From the NCBI GenBank assembly GCA_001898965.1, contig MKVW01000006.1, forward strand, positions 236,882 through 300,881: DNA of 64,000 nucleotides, read 5' to 3'. Each line of letters opens with the position of its first letter. Within the stretch, counting starts at the first letter, position 1. Below are positions 15,742-24,984 of this stretch, one piece after another. The notes below the pieces were generated by a model. That model did no database searches and was not told the DNA's origin. It saw nothing but the letters and a program-made list of their open reading frames with translations. This DNA is from Rhizobiales bacterium 62-17 (lineage in GTDB: Bacteria; Pseudomonadota; Alphaproteobacteria; Rhizobiales; Beijerinckiaceae). Both the position numbers and the translations under genes were made by a program.

Positions 15742-17553
15742 TTATTTTGAAGCACTTTGAGCGGCTTCCGAGGTGTCACCGATAGAGGCTTTTTTCTCGC
15801 TTTCAGAAGCGTAGCGGACGTTGTTTCGCCCTTCGGCCTTCGCGCGATAGAGAGCAGCGTCTGCATTTTGGACGAGGCTGCTCCAGCCGTTTTTTGTTCG
15901 CTGGCCTTGGGCGGCGCCACAACTCACCGTCAGGCGGAGGGGCGTTTCGTCGATCGTTCCGAACAAATGTGTTTGAACAACCAGTCTGATTTTCCGTGCT
16001 AACGCCAGCAGATCGGACATGTTTCCGTCATGCACGAGAATAGCAAATTCCTCGCCGCCATAACGCGCAATAAGATCATTCGATCTTAGAGACGTGCGCA
16101 AGAGGTTAGCCATTTCGACGAGAACTTGGTCTCCCATCATATGGCCGTGGGTGTCGTTCACCGCCTTAAAATGATCGATATCGAGAAGGATCAGGCCAAC
16201 GTCGATGCCGGTAAGCTGGCGGTTATCCAGGCCTTGGCCGATCAGATCGAGAAGTCGGCGATTGGCTAAGCCTGTGAGGCTATCTGTTTCAGCCAATTGC
16301 TGCAGGCGTTGTGTCAGCGTTTTGCGTTCAACAAGCATGGTTCGCAATCCGCTGATCGCAATGAAAAGCTGAGCCATTTCCCGAGTATGGTGTTTGGGAA
16401 ACGATACTCTCTCAAGTTTGTCTTCCGCTAGCCGGAAAACTGCTTGCTGTGCTTGGATCAGTGGGCGAAAGACTTGTCGACGAATGATGACGATAATTCC
16501 GATCAAGAGCGCAATGATAAGAGATGTTGCCAAGATGGCGATCAGAAGCATCGATAAGGCTTGGTCTCTTGCTCGGGCCGCTTGGAGGACAGCATCTTCA
16601 AGATAGCTGGCACGGAGCGTTTCCAATGAGCGCATTGTGGGCACATAACGCGCGGTAAATTCCGGTGATGTGATTGGATAGGTGCCGCGTTCGCCCTCCG
16701 CGATCAAAGTATGAATCAAGGCAAATGCGTCTTTGAAGAAATGTTGATCGACGTCCAGTTTATCGTGCTGAAATTGCGATTGGGCCAAGCCGGGCAGGGC
16801 GCTGAAAGTCTGCCACAAAGCCGTTATGCGCCCTTCTGTTCGATAAATATCGGCGAGGGTTTGGTTGGGTACAGGGACGCCAGCTGCCATTGGCGTATGC
16901 AGGAGTGAACCAAGACGGCCAGCATATTCGCGCATTTCACCAAGGTTTCGGCCGATGATGGCGGGGCCAGCGAGACCAGCGTCTTGTCGAATCATCTGTT
17001 CAGCACATTGATCGCGAACCATTCCGAGCCGATCGATAACTGCGAACATGCTGTCCACGGCGTGTTTTATGGCGCTGATGGTGCGGTTCTGATGCGGCGT
17101 CGCTGAAACTTGATCAACGGCTTTCCGTCCGGCGATAAGCAAAGCCCGCGTTTCGTCCACGGTTACGGAAGGTATCGCATATTCACCAGACAAAGCCGCG
17201 ACGTTGGCAAGGGCCCGGTCGCTGCGAGCTCTGATAGCGGCAAGACTTTCTGCTGCTGTCGGATCGCCAGGTGCGACAGACATGCTTGTGTTGGCAGGTC
17301 CGCGTTCGGCCGAGATGACGTTGGCTGCCTCGAGGATGAGAATATATGCGCGTAGATGATCGTGATTGCGTTGCGTCTGCGCGTAATCGAAATAACAGCG
17401 AGAAACGATCACTATGGCGAGGCAGGTCATGCTGAACAGCGCCAGGCCAATGCCAGTCAGCAATATACGATCCAGACTGCGCAGTTTTTGGCGAGAAGGA
17501 AGAGTGAATTGAGAGAGGAACGATCTCTTCGCAGAATGGAAATCAAACTTCAT
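15742..17553 (-). CDS. Membrane-anchored diguanylate cyclase (GGDEF) with periplasmic sensor
   Basis: 603 residues from ATG 17553; a TTG 12 codons earlier is less likely. TM1 is at about residues 27-48 and TM2 at about 330-352, enclosing a ~280-residue helical periplasmic sensor (RNTIS-AIKHAVDSM, IIGRNLGEMREYAGRLGSLL) that resembles nitrate-sensor-like helical bundles. A short HAMP-like linker follows. The GGDEF domain holds GGEEF at 499-503, and an RxxD inhibitory site (RSND) five residues before it. It should make cyclic di-GMP from two GTP and be product-inhibited. No EAL domain is present. A low-complexity tail (KKASIGDTSEAAQSASK) ends the protein. Confidence 0.92.
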   Translation of the reverse strand: MKFDFHSAKRSFLSQFTLPSRQKLRSLDRILLTGIGLALFSMTCLAIVIVSRCYFDYAQTQRNHDHLRAYILILEAANVISAERGPANTSMSVAPGDPTAAESLAAIRARSDRALANVAALSGEYAIPSVTVDETRALLIAGRKAVDQVSATPHQNRTISAIKHAVDSMFAVIDRLGMVRDQCAEQMIRQDAGLAGPAIIGRNLGEMREYAGRLGSLLHTPMAAGVPVPNQTLADIYRTEGRITALWQTFSALPGLAQSQFQHDKLDVDQHFFKDAFALIHTLIAEGERGTYPITSPEFTARYVPTMRSLETLRASYLEDAVLQAARARDQALSMLLIAILATSLIIALLIGIIVIIRRQVFRPLIQAQQAVFRLAEDKLERVSFPKHHTREMAQLFIAISGLRTMLVERKTLTQRLQQLAETDSLTGLANRRLLDLIGQGLDNRQLTGIDVGLILLDIDHFKAVNDTHGHMMGDQVLVEMANLLRTSLRSNDLIARYGGEEFAILVHDGNMSDLLALARKIRLVVQTHLFGTIDETPLRLTVSCGAAQGQRTKNGWSSLVQNADAALYRAKAEGRNNVRYASESEKKASIGDTSEAAQSASK

Positions 17554-17593
17554 CGGCAATACGCAAAAGGCAGTGAAAGAAATATGCAAACAG

Positions 17594-17667
17594 GGGTAAC
17601 CGATATATTCAGTACAAACCCTTTCTGAGTCCGGCGTAATGGTGGTTAACCCCTTCTTTGGTTACCC
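17594..17667. promoter_or_regulatory. Three GGTTA/TAACC motifs upstream of the diguanylate cyclase gene
   Basis: GGGTAACC at 17594-17601, GGTTAACC at 17644-17651 and GGTTACCC at 17660-17667 lie within 75 bases immediately upstream of the GGDEF gene (start 17553, - strand). The first and last are exact reverse complements of each other. A repeated motif in this position could bind a regulator; no known consensus was recognised. Confidence 0.3.
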
Positions 17668-17729
17668 ACTTCCAAACGAGCTTAAGTATTGAATTATTGC
17701 CAATGATGCCTTGGACTAGCATCACGACA

Positions 17730-17763
17730 AAGCCCGCCCCGATGAGAGGGGCGGGCTTTTTTT
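17730..17763. terminator. Intrinsic terminator hairpin after the CBS-domain gene
   Basis: An 11-bp GC-rich stem (AAGCCCGCCCC, 17730-17740, with GGGGCGGGCTT, 17749-17759) has an 8-base loop. On the + strand it is followed by a clean T-run to 17763. On the - strand it is followed by TTTGTC-like sequence, so it can end the CBS gene at 17808. The better T-run points rightward although no + strand gene lies between 17554 and here. Confidence 0.8.
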
Positions 17764-17807
17764 ATGGCTAAATAGTCGGTTGATCGATCGATCTTGCGTC
17801 GACGCAA

Positions 17808-18224
17808 TTAATGCGTCGGTTGGGAAATGTTTTTCAAAGTGCTGCCGGCCTTGCTTGCAGCACTCGACAGGGCAATATCACCCAGAGAAAGAATGCCAAC
17901 CAGACGCTTGTCGCGATTGACGACGGGTAGTCGGCGGATTTGAACGTCGCCCATGTTTTGGCAAATATCTTCGATTTCTTCATCGTCGAAGCAGTATTTG
18001 ACGTCCTGGGTCATAACATCGCGCACGGGTGTACTCGGGGGCAGTCCCTCGGCGACGGCACGCAGCACAATGTCGCGATCGGTGATCATTCCAACGAGAC
18101 GATCTTTCTCGCCCACGGGCATGGATCCCGCATCGAGTTTCGTCATTGCCAGTGCCACTTCCTGGATCGATTGATCTGGGCTTACGACGTGAACGTCGCG
18201 TGTCATCAATTTGTTGGCTTTCAT
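17808..18224 (-). CDS. Tandem CBS-domain protein
   Basis: 138 residues from ATG 18224; GAGGAG lies seven bases upstream, so the longer frame to 18239 was rejected. Two CBS motifs are visible: KLMTRDVHVVSPDQSIQEVALAMTK...GMITDRDIVLRAVAEG (about 5-60), and VRDVMTQDVKYCFDDEEIEDICQNMGDVQIRRLPVVN...GILSLGDIAL (about 66-125). CBS pairs bind adenosyl nucleotides and act as energy or stress sensors. This is a stand-alone pair with no attached effector domain, as is common in alphaproteobacteria. A terminator hairpin follows at 17730-17763. Confidence 0.9.
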   Translation of the reverse strand: MKANKLMTRDVHVVSPDQSIQEVALAMTKLDAGSMPVGEKDRLVGMITDRDIVLRAVAEGLPPSTPVRDVMTQDVKYCFDDEEIEDICQNMGDVQIRRLPVVNRDKRLVGILSLGDIALSSAASKAGSTLKNISQPTH

Positions 18225-18361
18225 GTCGCCACTCCTCACTCGGGTGAACGGGAACTTGCGGTTCTGTTCAGAGACGCAGTTGATGGGTCCGACATGTTTT
18301 CAATGGATAGAGCTGGCATCGGTTCCGTCTCATCGAAGGAAACTTTGAATGCCAGCGACTA

Positions 18362-19009
18362 CTAGTGTGATGTGGAATATTGCGACGTAGCTGACGAGTT
18401 CTTCATGGAAGCAAAGAGTTCGGTGATTGAGCGGATGCTAACATCAATAAGATCGAATTCTTTGCCAAAAATCAGCCAGTCGGTCCAAAGACCGTGCATC
18501 ATCGCGCCGAAGACGCGAGCGGCGGTTTCGGGGGTCCAGCTTGGTGCCAAAGGCTGCTTGGCATGCGCCATGTGGAAAAGCTTGGCGATGTGGGAGCGCA
18601 TCTCTCTGTCGGCCTCTTTCTGGCGCCTGAGGGCCAGTGCCATATCTCCGACGTATTCGCAGCGCATGAGCAAAATCGTGTAGACGCGCTGCATGCGCGC
18701 GTCGCTTGCGAGCGTGCGCATGCAATCGATGGCTACGTCTTCTAGAAAACGGAGCGGATCTGGGTGCCCTGCGGTGGAGGCATTTAGAATGATGTCTTCC
18801 TGGGGCAGGCGGATGCGCTGATGCATAGCCTGGAACAGTTCGATCTTGTCGGCGAAGTGCCAATAGATCGCGCCGCGCGTGACGGCCGCCTCTTCGGCGA
18901 TACGCTCAAGCGACGTCTGGGTGACGCCATGCTCGAAAAACAGTTTCTCGGCGGCGCCGAGGATTCTGTTTTTAGTTTCTTCGGCTTCGGCCTTGGTACG
19001 GCGCGCCAT
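18362..19009 (-). CDS. TetR-family repressor of the divergent RND pump
   Basis: 215 residues. The N-terminal HTH (ARRTKAEAEETKNRILGAAEKLFFEHGVTQTSLERIAEEAAVTRGAIYWHFADKIELF, pieces at about residues 2-58) is the AcrR/TtgR/MexR2-type TetR pattern, with 'RGAIYWHF' for the recognition helix. The C-terminal ligand domain is all-helical. It is divergent from acrAB-like genes, and an AcrR-like inverted repeat lies in the shared promoter (19025-19042). It is therefore expected to repress the pump and itself and to be released by toxic hydrophobic ligands. Confidence 0.92.
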   Translation of the reverse strand: MARRTKAEAEETKNRILGAAEKLFFEHGVTQTSLERIAEEAAVTRGAIYWHFADKIELFQAMHQRIRLPQEDIILNASTAGHPDPLRFLEDVAIDCMRTLASDARMQRVYTILLMRCEYVGDMALALRRQKEADREMRSHIAKLFHMAHAKQPLAPSWTPETAARVFGAMMHGLWTDWLIFGKEFDLIDVSIRSITELFASMKNSSATSQYSTSH

Positions 19010-19021
19010 TCAGTCTGCCTC

Positions 19022-19051
19022 TTTACATACGTTCATGTATGTATATATAAT
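19022..19051 (+). promoter_or_regulatory. RND pump promoter with embedded AcrR-like operator
   Basis: TTTACA (19022-19027) and TATAAT (19046-19051) are separated by 18 bases, a good sigma-70-type promoter directed to the pump genes. An inverted repeat ACATAC-N6-GTATGT (19025-19042) overlaps the -35 box and fills most of the spacer. From memory, E. coli AcrR binds a TACATACATT...AATGTATGTA operator, so the core half-sites are the same. Repressor binding here would block polymerase. Confidence 0.75.
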
Positions 19052-19099
19052 CTGCCACGACTATAAAACCCCCAAAAAACATTTTTGACCGGCGATGCC

Positions 19100-20269
19100 A
19101 TGAGCTCGAAAGCTGACGTATTCCGTATTGTCTCCGCACTAACTGTCATGCTTGTGCTGGCAGGCTGTAATAATGCGACGACTCCACCCGCCGCTCCACC
19201 GCCGCCCAATGTGTCGGTTACGGAAATCAAGCCGCGCGAAGTGCCGTTGCATTTTCAATATGCCGGGCGCGTGGCTGCTTTCCGCGAAGTGGAGGTTCGG
19301 GCGCGGGTTTCTGGCGTGTTGAAGGAAAAGACCTTCGTCGAAGGTTCGACCGTGAAGGCCGGCGATGTGTTGTTCCGGATCGATCCCGTATCCTTCGAGA
19401 CCGAGGTGGCGCGTGCCAAGGCGCAGCTGATGGATGCGCAAGCGCAGGTTTCACGTACTCAACGCGATGCCGAGCGGGCCAAGATCCTTTATGATCGGCA
19501 AGTTGGGACGTTGAAAACACGCGATGACGCGCTGTCGGCTTATGAACAGGCGCAGGCCGCCTTGGCTGGGGCCCAGGCCCAATTGCGTGCCGCCGAGATC
19601 AATCTTGGTTACACCACCGTCATGGCGCCGATTTCCGGTGTCACCAGTCTGCGCATTCTGCCGGAGGGCAGTCTCGTGGGCACCGGTCAAAATGACAGCC
19701 TGCTGACCCGCATGAGCGAGATCGACAGGGTCTATGTCCACTTTTCGTTTCCTGAAGCCGAATTGGCGGAAATCCGGCGCTTGATTGCAAGTGGCGAGGC
19801 TCGGGGCCCCGCTGGAGGCAGGCTTCTGGCGACAATCATGCTCAGCGACGGTACACGCTACGAGCATCAAGGCTATGTCGACTTCACGGACAGCAGCATT
19901 GATCTGCAAACGGGTACGGTACGCGGCCGTGCGCTCGTTCCCAATCCCGATCTGAAACTAAGGCCGGGTCAATTCGTCCGCGTTTTGGTCGAAGGGGTGA
20001 CGCGCAAGGACTCGGTCGTCATTCCGCAGGCGGCCGTGATGCAAGGGCCTCAGGGCCAATTCGTCTATACGATCGATGATAAGAATCTTGCCTCGATCCG
20101 TCCGGTTTCGATCGGACGCGACGTGGCTGGTGGCTGGATCGTTGAGCAAGGTCTCAAATCCGGAGATCGTGTGGTGACGGAAGGGATCATCAAAGTGCGG
20201 CCCGGTTCGCCGGTCACGGCCACGGTGATGAAGGCCGAGACGAGCGATCCGTCAAAGGTCACGCGCTGA
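19100..20269 (+). CDS. RND efflux periplasmic adaptor lipoprotein (AcrA/MexA type)
   Basis: 389 residues from ATG 19100 (a TTG five codons earlier is in frame but improbable). The signal ends in lipobox LAGC with Cys23 as the lipid site ([10 protein letters not shown]). Order: biotinyl/lipoyl-like hairpin halves ([25 protein letters not shown] and [13 protein letters not shown]), a coiled-coil hairpin between them (about 100-150), a beta-barrel and a membrane-proximal domain ([37 protein letters not shown]). It links the inner-membrane pump to an outer-membrane channel. It overlaps the pump gene by one base. No outer-membrane factor gene is in this operon. Confidence 0.95.
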   Translation: MSSKADVFRIVSALTVMLVLAGCNNATTPPAAPPPPNVSVTEIKPREVPLHFQYAGRVAAFREVEVRARVSGVLKEKTFVEGSTVKAGDVLFRIDPVSFETEVARAKAQLMDAQAQVSRTQRDAERAKILYDRQVGTLKTRDDALSAYEQAQAALAGAQAQLRAAEINLGYTTVMAPISGVTSLRILPEGSLVGTGQNDSLLTRMSEIDRVYVHFSFPEAELAEIRRLIASGEARGPAGGRLLATIMLSDGTRYEHQGYVDFTDSSIDLQTGTVRGRALVPNPDLKLRPGQFVRVLVEGVTRKDSVVIPQAAVMQGPQGQFVYTIDDKNLASIRPVSIGRDVAGGWIVEQGLKSGDRVVTEGIIKVRPGSPVTATVMKAETSDPSKVTR

Positions 20270-23200
20270 TGACCATCAATCCGTTCATCAACCGCCCGGT
20301 TTTTGCGGCGGTGATCTCGATTGTTTTCGTGCTCGCGGGCCTTGTTGCCATGCGCGTTCTGGCGGTCGAGCAATATCCGCAGATCGTGCCGCCGCAGGTG
20401 GTCGTGCAAGCGACCTATCCTGGCGCGAGTGCCGAAACGGTGGCACAAGTGGTCGCGGCGCCGCTGGAGCAGCAGATCAACGGCGTTGAAAACATGCTGT
20501 ATATGCAGTCGACCAATTCCAGCGCGGGAACGATGCGACTGACGGTGACGTTCCGAATTGGCACCAATCCGGATCAGGCCACCATCAACGTGAACAATCG
20601 CGTGCAGCGCGCCGTCTCGATTCTGCCGGCTGAAGTCACGCGCCAAGGCTTGATCGTCAACAAGCAGTCAAGCTCCATTTTGGCGCTCGTGACCATGTCG
20701 GCAACGGATAAGCGTTACGATTCCATCTTTGTCAGCAATTATGCGTTGCTCAATGTTATCGACGAGCTCAAGCGAGTGCCCGGTGTCGGTGACGCCTCGC
20801 TCTTCGGTGCCAAGAACTATTCCATGCGTATCTGGCTGAGGCCGGACAAGCTGGCGCAGTACAATTTGACCCCAGGTGATGTGGCCGCTTCCATTCGCGA
20901 GCAAAATGCGCAGTTCGCCGCCGGCCGTTTCGGCGAAGAACCGGTGCAGAATGATCTGGCTTTCACTTATTCGGTGAACACCGAAGGCCGCCTTCCGGAT
21001 GCGAAGGCCTTTGAAGAGATTATCATCCGATCTGACGAGAACGCCGGGACGTTGCGCCTCAAGGACATTGCCCGTCTTGAACTCGGTGCGCAGAACTATG
21101 CCTTCAATGCCACGCATAACGGCACGCCCACCGTGCCAATCGGCATTTACTTGCAGCCAGGGGCCAATGCGCTGGGCACGTACGACGCCATTCAAACCCG
21201 GATGGCGGAGCTGCAGAAAACCTTTCCGGCAGGCATAGACTATGCAATTCCCTTCGACACGACGCGTTTCGTGCGCGTTTCGATCGAAGAAGTTGTCAAA
21301 ACCTTCGTTGAGGCGATGGTGCTGGTCATCGTCGTCGTCTTCGTCTTCCTGCAGAACTGGCGCGCGACTCTTATTCCTATTCTGGCGGTGCCGGTCTCGA
21401 TCATCGGCACGTTTGCCGGCATGTATGCCCTCGGCTTTTCGATCAATCTTCTGACGTTGTTCGGGCTGGTGCTGGCCATCGGCATCGTCGTCGACGATGC
21501 GATCGTCGTTCTCGAGAACGTCGAACGCATCATGACTCAAGAAAAGCTGCCGCCAAAGGAAGCAGCGATCAAGGCCATGTCAGAAGTGACAGGTCCCGTC
21601 ATCGCCATCGTTCTGGTGCTCTGCGCCGTGTTCGTGCCAGTTGCGTTCATGGGCGGTTTGGCGGGCGAAATGTATCGCCAGTTCGCGGTGACGATCGCCA
21701 TTTCGGTGACGATCTCGGGCATCGTTGCGCTGACGCTGACACCGGCGCTTTGCGCCCTCATTCTCAAACCTGGTCATCATGAGCCGCTGGCGCCGTTTCG
21801 TTGGTTCAATCGCGCTTTCGACGCTTTGACGAGCGGCTACACAGCCGGTGTTCGCTTCTTCTTGAAACGCGCCATGCTGGCTTTCCTGCTGTTCGCCATG
21901 CTGATTGGTGGAACGGGTTATCTGTTCATGCGCTTGCCCGGTGCACTGGTGCCGGATGAAGATCAGGGCAGTGTTTTCTCGGTGGCGATCCTGCCGTCAG
22001 CGGCATCCTTGTCGCGCACGCAAACCGCCATGGATACATTGAACAAGGGTATCATGGACAAGTCGGCGGTTGCCGATGTGATTTCCTTCTCCGGCTTTGA
22101 TCTTCTGGCCGGGGTGCAGAAGCCAAGTGCTGGCGTTTCCTTCGTGCAATTGAAGGATTGGAAGGAGCGGCCAGGCGCGGCCGACAGCGCCGCAGCATTG
22201 GCTCGCAGCTTCTTTGCCTTCAACGGCCCGATCAAGGACGCCAATATTTTGGCGTTCACGCCACCGCCGATCATGGGCATGAGCAATACCGGTGGTTTTG
22301 AAGCTTTCGTCCAGGATCGCAGTGGCGGCGGTTCGCAAGCGCTTGCCGCGGCAGCGCAAAAGCTTGTGGAGGCGGCGGCCAAACGGCCGGAGCTGGCCGG
22401 CGTGCGCACGACTTTTCTGACTGACGTCCCACAGTATCGTGTATTGCTCGATCGCGAAAAGGCGAAGGCGCTTGGCGTGCCAATCTCGTCGATCTTCGAG
22501 ACCATGCAGAGCACGTTCGGCAGTCTCTATGTCAACGACTTCACGTTGTTCGGACGCAACTATCAGGTCAATCTGCAAGCGGAATCCAATTTCCGCGAAC
22601 GGCCGGAAGATTTGAAACAGGTCTTCGTCAGATCGACTTCGGGCAGCATGATTCCAATTGATACGTTGTTGCGTGTCGAACGGATTATTGGCCCGGATCA
22701 GGTCGATCGCTTCAATGCTTTCGCATCGGCCAAAGTGATGGGTAATCCGGCGCCGGGTTTCTCATCTGGTCAGGCGATCAATGCCATGCGTGAGATTTCC
22801 GGTGAATTGCCGGCTGGTTTCCAGTTGGCTTGGACGGGCTCAGCCTATCAGGAGATCGCGACGGGCGGCACAGGCAGCCAAGCCCTCATCTTCGGCCTCA
22901 TCATGGTGTTCTTGATTTTGGCCGCGCAGTACGAGCGTTGGTCATTGCCGTTGGCGGTCATTCTCGCGGTGCCCTTCGCCCTTTTCGGGGCGCTGGTCGC
23001 CATCTGGCTACGTGGACTGAACAACGATGTCTACTTCCAGATCGGTCTTGTGACCTTGATTGGCTTGGCGTCGAAGAACGCCATTTTGATCGTCGAGTTT
23101 GCCGTATTGAAGCGGCAGGAAGGGCTCAGCATCAAGGAGGCGGCGCTTTCAGCCGCGACCTTGCGCTTTCGGCCGATTGTCATGACGTCGCTGGCCTTCA

Positions 23201-23406
23201 TCCTGGGCTGCGTGCCGCTGGCGATCTCTACCGGGGCTGGCGCCGCGAGCCGTCACTCGATTGGTACCGGCGTCATCGGCGGCATGCTGGCGGCGACGTT
23301 TATCGCCATCTTCTTTATCCCGCTGTTCTACAGCCTGATCTCGGGACGGGATCGTCCGGCCAAGCAGGCGGAGGGGGAACAAAGTCGGAAGGACGCCATC
23401 GCTTAG
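20269..23406 (+). CDS. RND multidrug efflux pump, HAE1 family (AcrB/MexB type)
   Basis: 1045 residues, the normal HAE1 length; starts at the TGATG overlap with the adaptor gene. It opens with [26 protein letters not shown], the family signature. The TM4 proton-relay pair is in [18 protein letters not shown], and the TM10 lysine is in [19 protein letters not shown]. Twelve TM segments and two large periplasmic loops are present. It exports hydrophobic compounds by proton antiport from the inner membrane and periplasm. A terminator follows at 23429-23464. Drug range cannot be read from sequence. Confidence 0.96.
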   Translation: MTINPFINRPVFAAVISIVFVLAGLVAMRVLAVEQYPQIVPPQVVVQATYPGASAETVAQVVAAPLEQQINGVENMLYMQSTNSSAGTMRLTVTFRIGTNPDQATINVNNRVQRAVSILPAEVTRQGLIVNKQSSSILALVTMSATDKRYDSIFVSNYALLNVIDELKRVPGVGDASLFGAKNYSMRIWLRPDKLAQYNLTPGDVAASIREQNAQFAAGRFGEEPVQNDLAFTYSVNTEGRLPDAKAFEEIIIRSDENAGTLRLKDIARLELGAQNYAFNATHNGTPTVPIGIYLQPGANALGTYDAIQTRMAELQKTFPAGIDYAIPFDTTRFVRVSIEEVVKTFVEAMVLVIVVVFVFLQNWRATLIPILAVPVSIIGTFAGMYALGFSINLLTLFGLVLAIGIVVDDAIVVLENVERIMTQEKLPPKEAAIKAMSEVTGPVIAIVLVLCAVFVPVAFMGGLAGEMYRQFAVTIAISVTISGIVALTLTPALCALILKPGHHEPLAPFRWFNRAFDALTSGYTAGVRFFLKRAMLAFLLFAMLIGGTGYLFMRLPGALVPDEDQGSVFSVAILPSAASLSRTQTAMDTLNKGIMDKSAVADVISFSGFDLLAGVQKPSAGVSFVQLKDWKERPGAADSAAALARSFFAFNGPIKDANILAFTPPPIMGMSNTGGFEAFVQDRSGGGSQALAAAAQKLVEAAAKRPELAGVRTTFLTDVPQYRVLLDREKAKALGVPISSIFETMQSTFGSLYVNDFTLFGRNYQVNLQAESNFRERPEDLKQVFVRSTSGSMIPIDTLLRVERIIGPDQVDRFNAFASAKVMGNPAPGFSSGQAINAMREISGELPAGFQLAWTGSAYQEIATGGTGSQALIFGLIMVFLILAAQYERWSLPLAVILAVPFALFGALVAIWLRGLNNDVYFQIGLVTLIGLASKNAILIVEFAVLKRQEGLSIKEAALSAATLRFRPIVMTSLAFILGCVPLAISTGAGAASRHSIGTGVIGGMLAATFIAIFFIPLFYSLISGRDRPAKQAEGEQSRKDAIA

Positions 23407-23735
23407 AGCGCACCGCTTACCTGCAATTGGCCCGCTACCGGATCTCGGTAGCGGGCCATTTTTTCGTTGGAATGAAGGACTTAAGAAAAGCACTGCGGCT
23501 CAGGCTGAACCTTGCCCGGCGGCTATTTTGAGGGCTTGGCGGTGATACGTCTTGAGGGGAGATACGGCTTGGATGAACCAATCCGTAAAGGATCTGCGAG
23601 ATGCTGCTGGTTCCATATGCCCCTCGAAATACAGACCTGGAACCGGGTGCGCATTTGTTCGTTATGCGTCTGAGAGGGCAGGGTCATCGGGAACCAGGCC
23701 TGAGGGGAACCGGAGCGTAAGAGCGCGGTCGCAGC
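23407..23735. other. Intergenic stretch between pump and response regulator
   Basis: About 330 bases with no convincing gene. It holds the pump terminator (23429-23464). The open frames crossing it on both strands lack ribosome sites and family patterns. The promoter of the response regulator should lie in the second half, but no clear -35/-10 pair was seen. Confidence 0.6.
23429..23464 (+). terminator. Intrinsic terminator of the AcrAB-type operon
   Basis: A 12-bp perfect stem (GGCCCGCTACCG, 23429-23440, with 23446-23457), a 5-base loop and ATTTTTTC, beginning 22 bases after the pump stop codon. Confidence 0.93.
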
Positions 23736-24167
23736 ATGGACAAGAGGGTCGAGCACAGTGTGGATGGGCGGCTGGAAGCGGGGCATACGCCCGTCAGTTC
23801 TCAGACGAATCCTGTCGTCCTCGTCGTCGAAGACGAGCCCTTGCAGCGCATGATGGCGGTCGACATGGTCGAGGATGCGGGCTTCGTGGCGACCGAAGCC
23901 GCGGATGCGAGAGAGGCGGAACGCATCCTGGAAAGCCGTCGAGACATTCGGTTGGTTTTCACCGATGTCGACATGCCCAATGGGATGGATGGCATGCAGC
24001 TCGCTTCACGTATCCGTGATCGATGGCCGTCGGTCCACATCATCCTCACGTCGGGTCATGTGATGCGGCGTGATGTGCTGCTGCCATCCGGCGCCGTTTT
24101 CTTTCCCAAGCCCTATCGGCCAGCCGAAGTCATCGCACAGATCCGGCGCTTCATGACTGAAGACTGA
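23736..24167 (+). CDS. Stand-alone response regulator receiver (CheY-like)
   Basis: 143 residues. After a ~25-residue N-terminal extension the receiver domain begins with VVLVVEDEPLQRMMAVD (acidic pair E32/D33). The phospho-acceptor is D77 in VFTDVDMP; conserved Thr is in ILTSGH and conserved Lys in FFPKPYR. No output domain is present. The closest pattern is the small receiver proteins of alphaproteobacteria that work in phosphorelays with HWE or hybrid kinases. No kinase is adjacent, so its partner is unknown. It converges with the small gene at 24173-24334. Confidence 0.9.
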   Translation: MDKRVEHSVDGRLEAGHTPVSSQTNPVVLVVEDEPLQRMMAVDMVEDAGFVATEAADAREAERILESRRDIRLVFTDVDMPNGMDGMQLASRIRDRWPSVHIILTSGHVMRRDVLLPSGAVFFPKPYRPAEVIAQIRRFMTED

Positions 24168-24172
24168 GCGGA

Positions 24173-24334
24173 TTATTGCGTGCTTTCGATGGCCGAACCG
24201 TCATCCCCGTTGTCCATCCAGTAAGGGATTGCGCCCGCCAGCGCGGCAACGGCAATAATCGCGGCCAACAGCAGAACCAGGGACCGGGAAAGCCGGAAAG
24301 GGCGGGCCGTCCGCTTACGGGAGGAATAGCGCAT
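24173..24334 (-). CDS. Small single-pass membrane protein (53 residues)
   Basis: ATG 24334 with TGAGG about six bases upstream, stop TAA at 24173. The protein has a basic N-terminus (MRYSSRKRTARPFRLSRS), one hydrophobic segment (about residues 19-39, LVLLLAAIIAVAALAGAIPYW) and an acidic tail (DNGDDGSAIE). The charge bias predicts N-in/C-out topology. It lies 83 bases downstream of the EamA gene on the same strand and may share its transcript. No family is recognised. The basic-TM-acidic layout and ribosome site support it as real, but it is short. Confidence 0.55.
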   Translation of the reverse strand: MRYSSRKRTARPFRLSRSLVLLLAAIIAVAALAGAIPYWMDNGDDGSAIESTQ

Positions 24335-24417
24335 TGGGCCTCACAGAGGGGCGATCAGCGGCAGTGCGAACCTTTTGTCAGTGTAGCGGCCAATATGGCT
24401 TTTTTGAAACGGGTTCT

Positions 24418-24852
24418 TCAGGCCTTGAGCGCGACCAGAACCGTGCCGCCGGCGATCAGGGCAACGCCAAGCCAGTTGATGGCTGATAGGCGTTCGCCAA
24501 GGAAGACGACAGCAAAGACCGCCACGAGCAGCACGCTCATCTTATCGATGGGAGCCACGCGCGCGGCGTCGCCAAGTTGCAGGGCGCGAAAATAGCAGAT
24601 CCACGAGGCGCCGGTGGCAAGGCCCGACAGGACCAGAAAGGCATAGGTTCGACCGGAAATGGAGGTTGGCGATTGCCAGTTGCCGGTGGCAGCCAGGATG
24701 ATGGCGAGGACGCCGATGATCACCAGGGTGCGGATGAAGGTGGCGAAGTCGGAATTGATGTTTTGGATGCCGACTTTGGCGAAGATGGCCGTCAGCGCCG
24801 CAAAGCCGGCCGACAAAAGGGCCCATATGATCCAGGATGTGTCCGCTTTCAT
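24418..24852 (-). CDS. Half-size EamA/DMT-family transporter
   Basis: 144 residues with GGAG six bases before the ATG. Five hydrophobic helices are predicted (starting SWIIWALLSAGFAALTAIFAK, then TLVIIGVLAIILA, YAFLVLSGLATGASWICYF, VLLVAVFAVVFLGERL, WLGVALIAGGTVLVAL). The pattern 'LQLGDAARVAPIDKMS' and 'FLGERLS' is the EamA signature. A single EamA unit must dimerise. The substrate is unknown. It is divergent from the AraC gene at 24985, which may regulate it. Confidence 0.9.
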   Translation of the reverse strand: MKADTSWIIWALLSAGFAALTAIFAKVGIQNINSDFATFIRTLVIIGVLAIILAATGNWQSPTSISGRTYAFLVLSGLATGASWICYFRALQLGDAARVAPIDKMSVLLVAVFAVVFLGERLSAINWLGVALIAGGTVLVALKA

Positions 24853-24984
24853 GCCAAGCTCCGCAGGTGGTCGTCGATGGCCGGTTCTAGCGCATTGCCC
24901 GTCCGGGCGCGATTGCAGGCTTGGATGGCCTGACCGGCGTTGCGAAATGCTCTAATCTAGGAGGGCAAGGATCAGGAACCTGTG

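Noticed and set aside
23523..23786. 87-codon - strand frame upstream of the response regulator
   Set aside because: No ribosome site or known pattern and it overlaps the regulator start.
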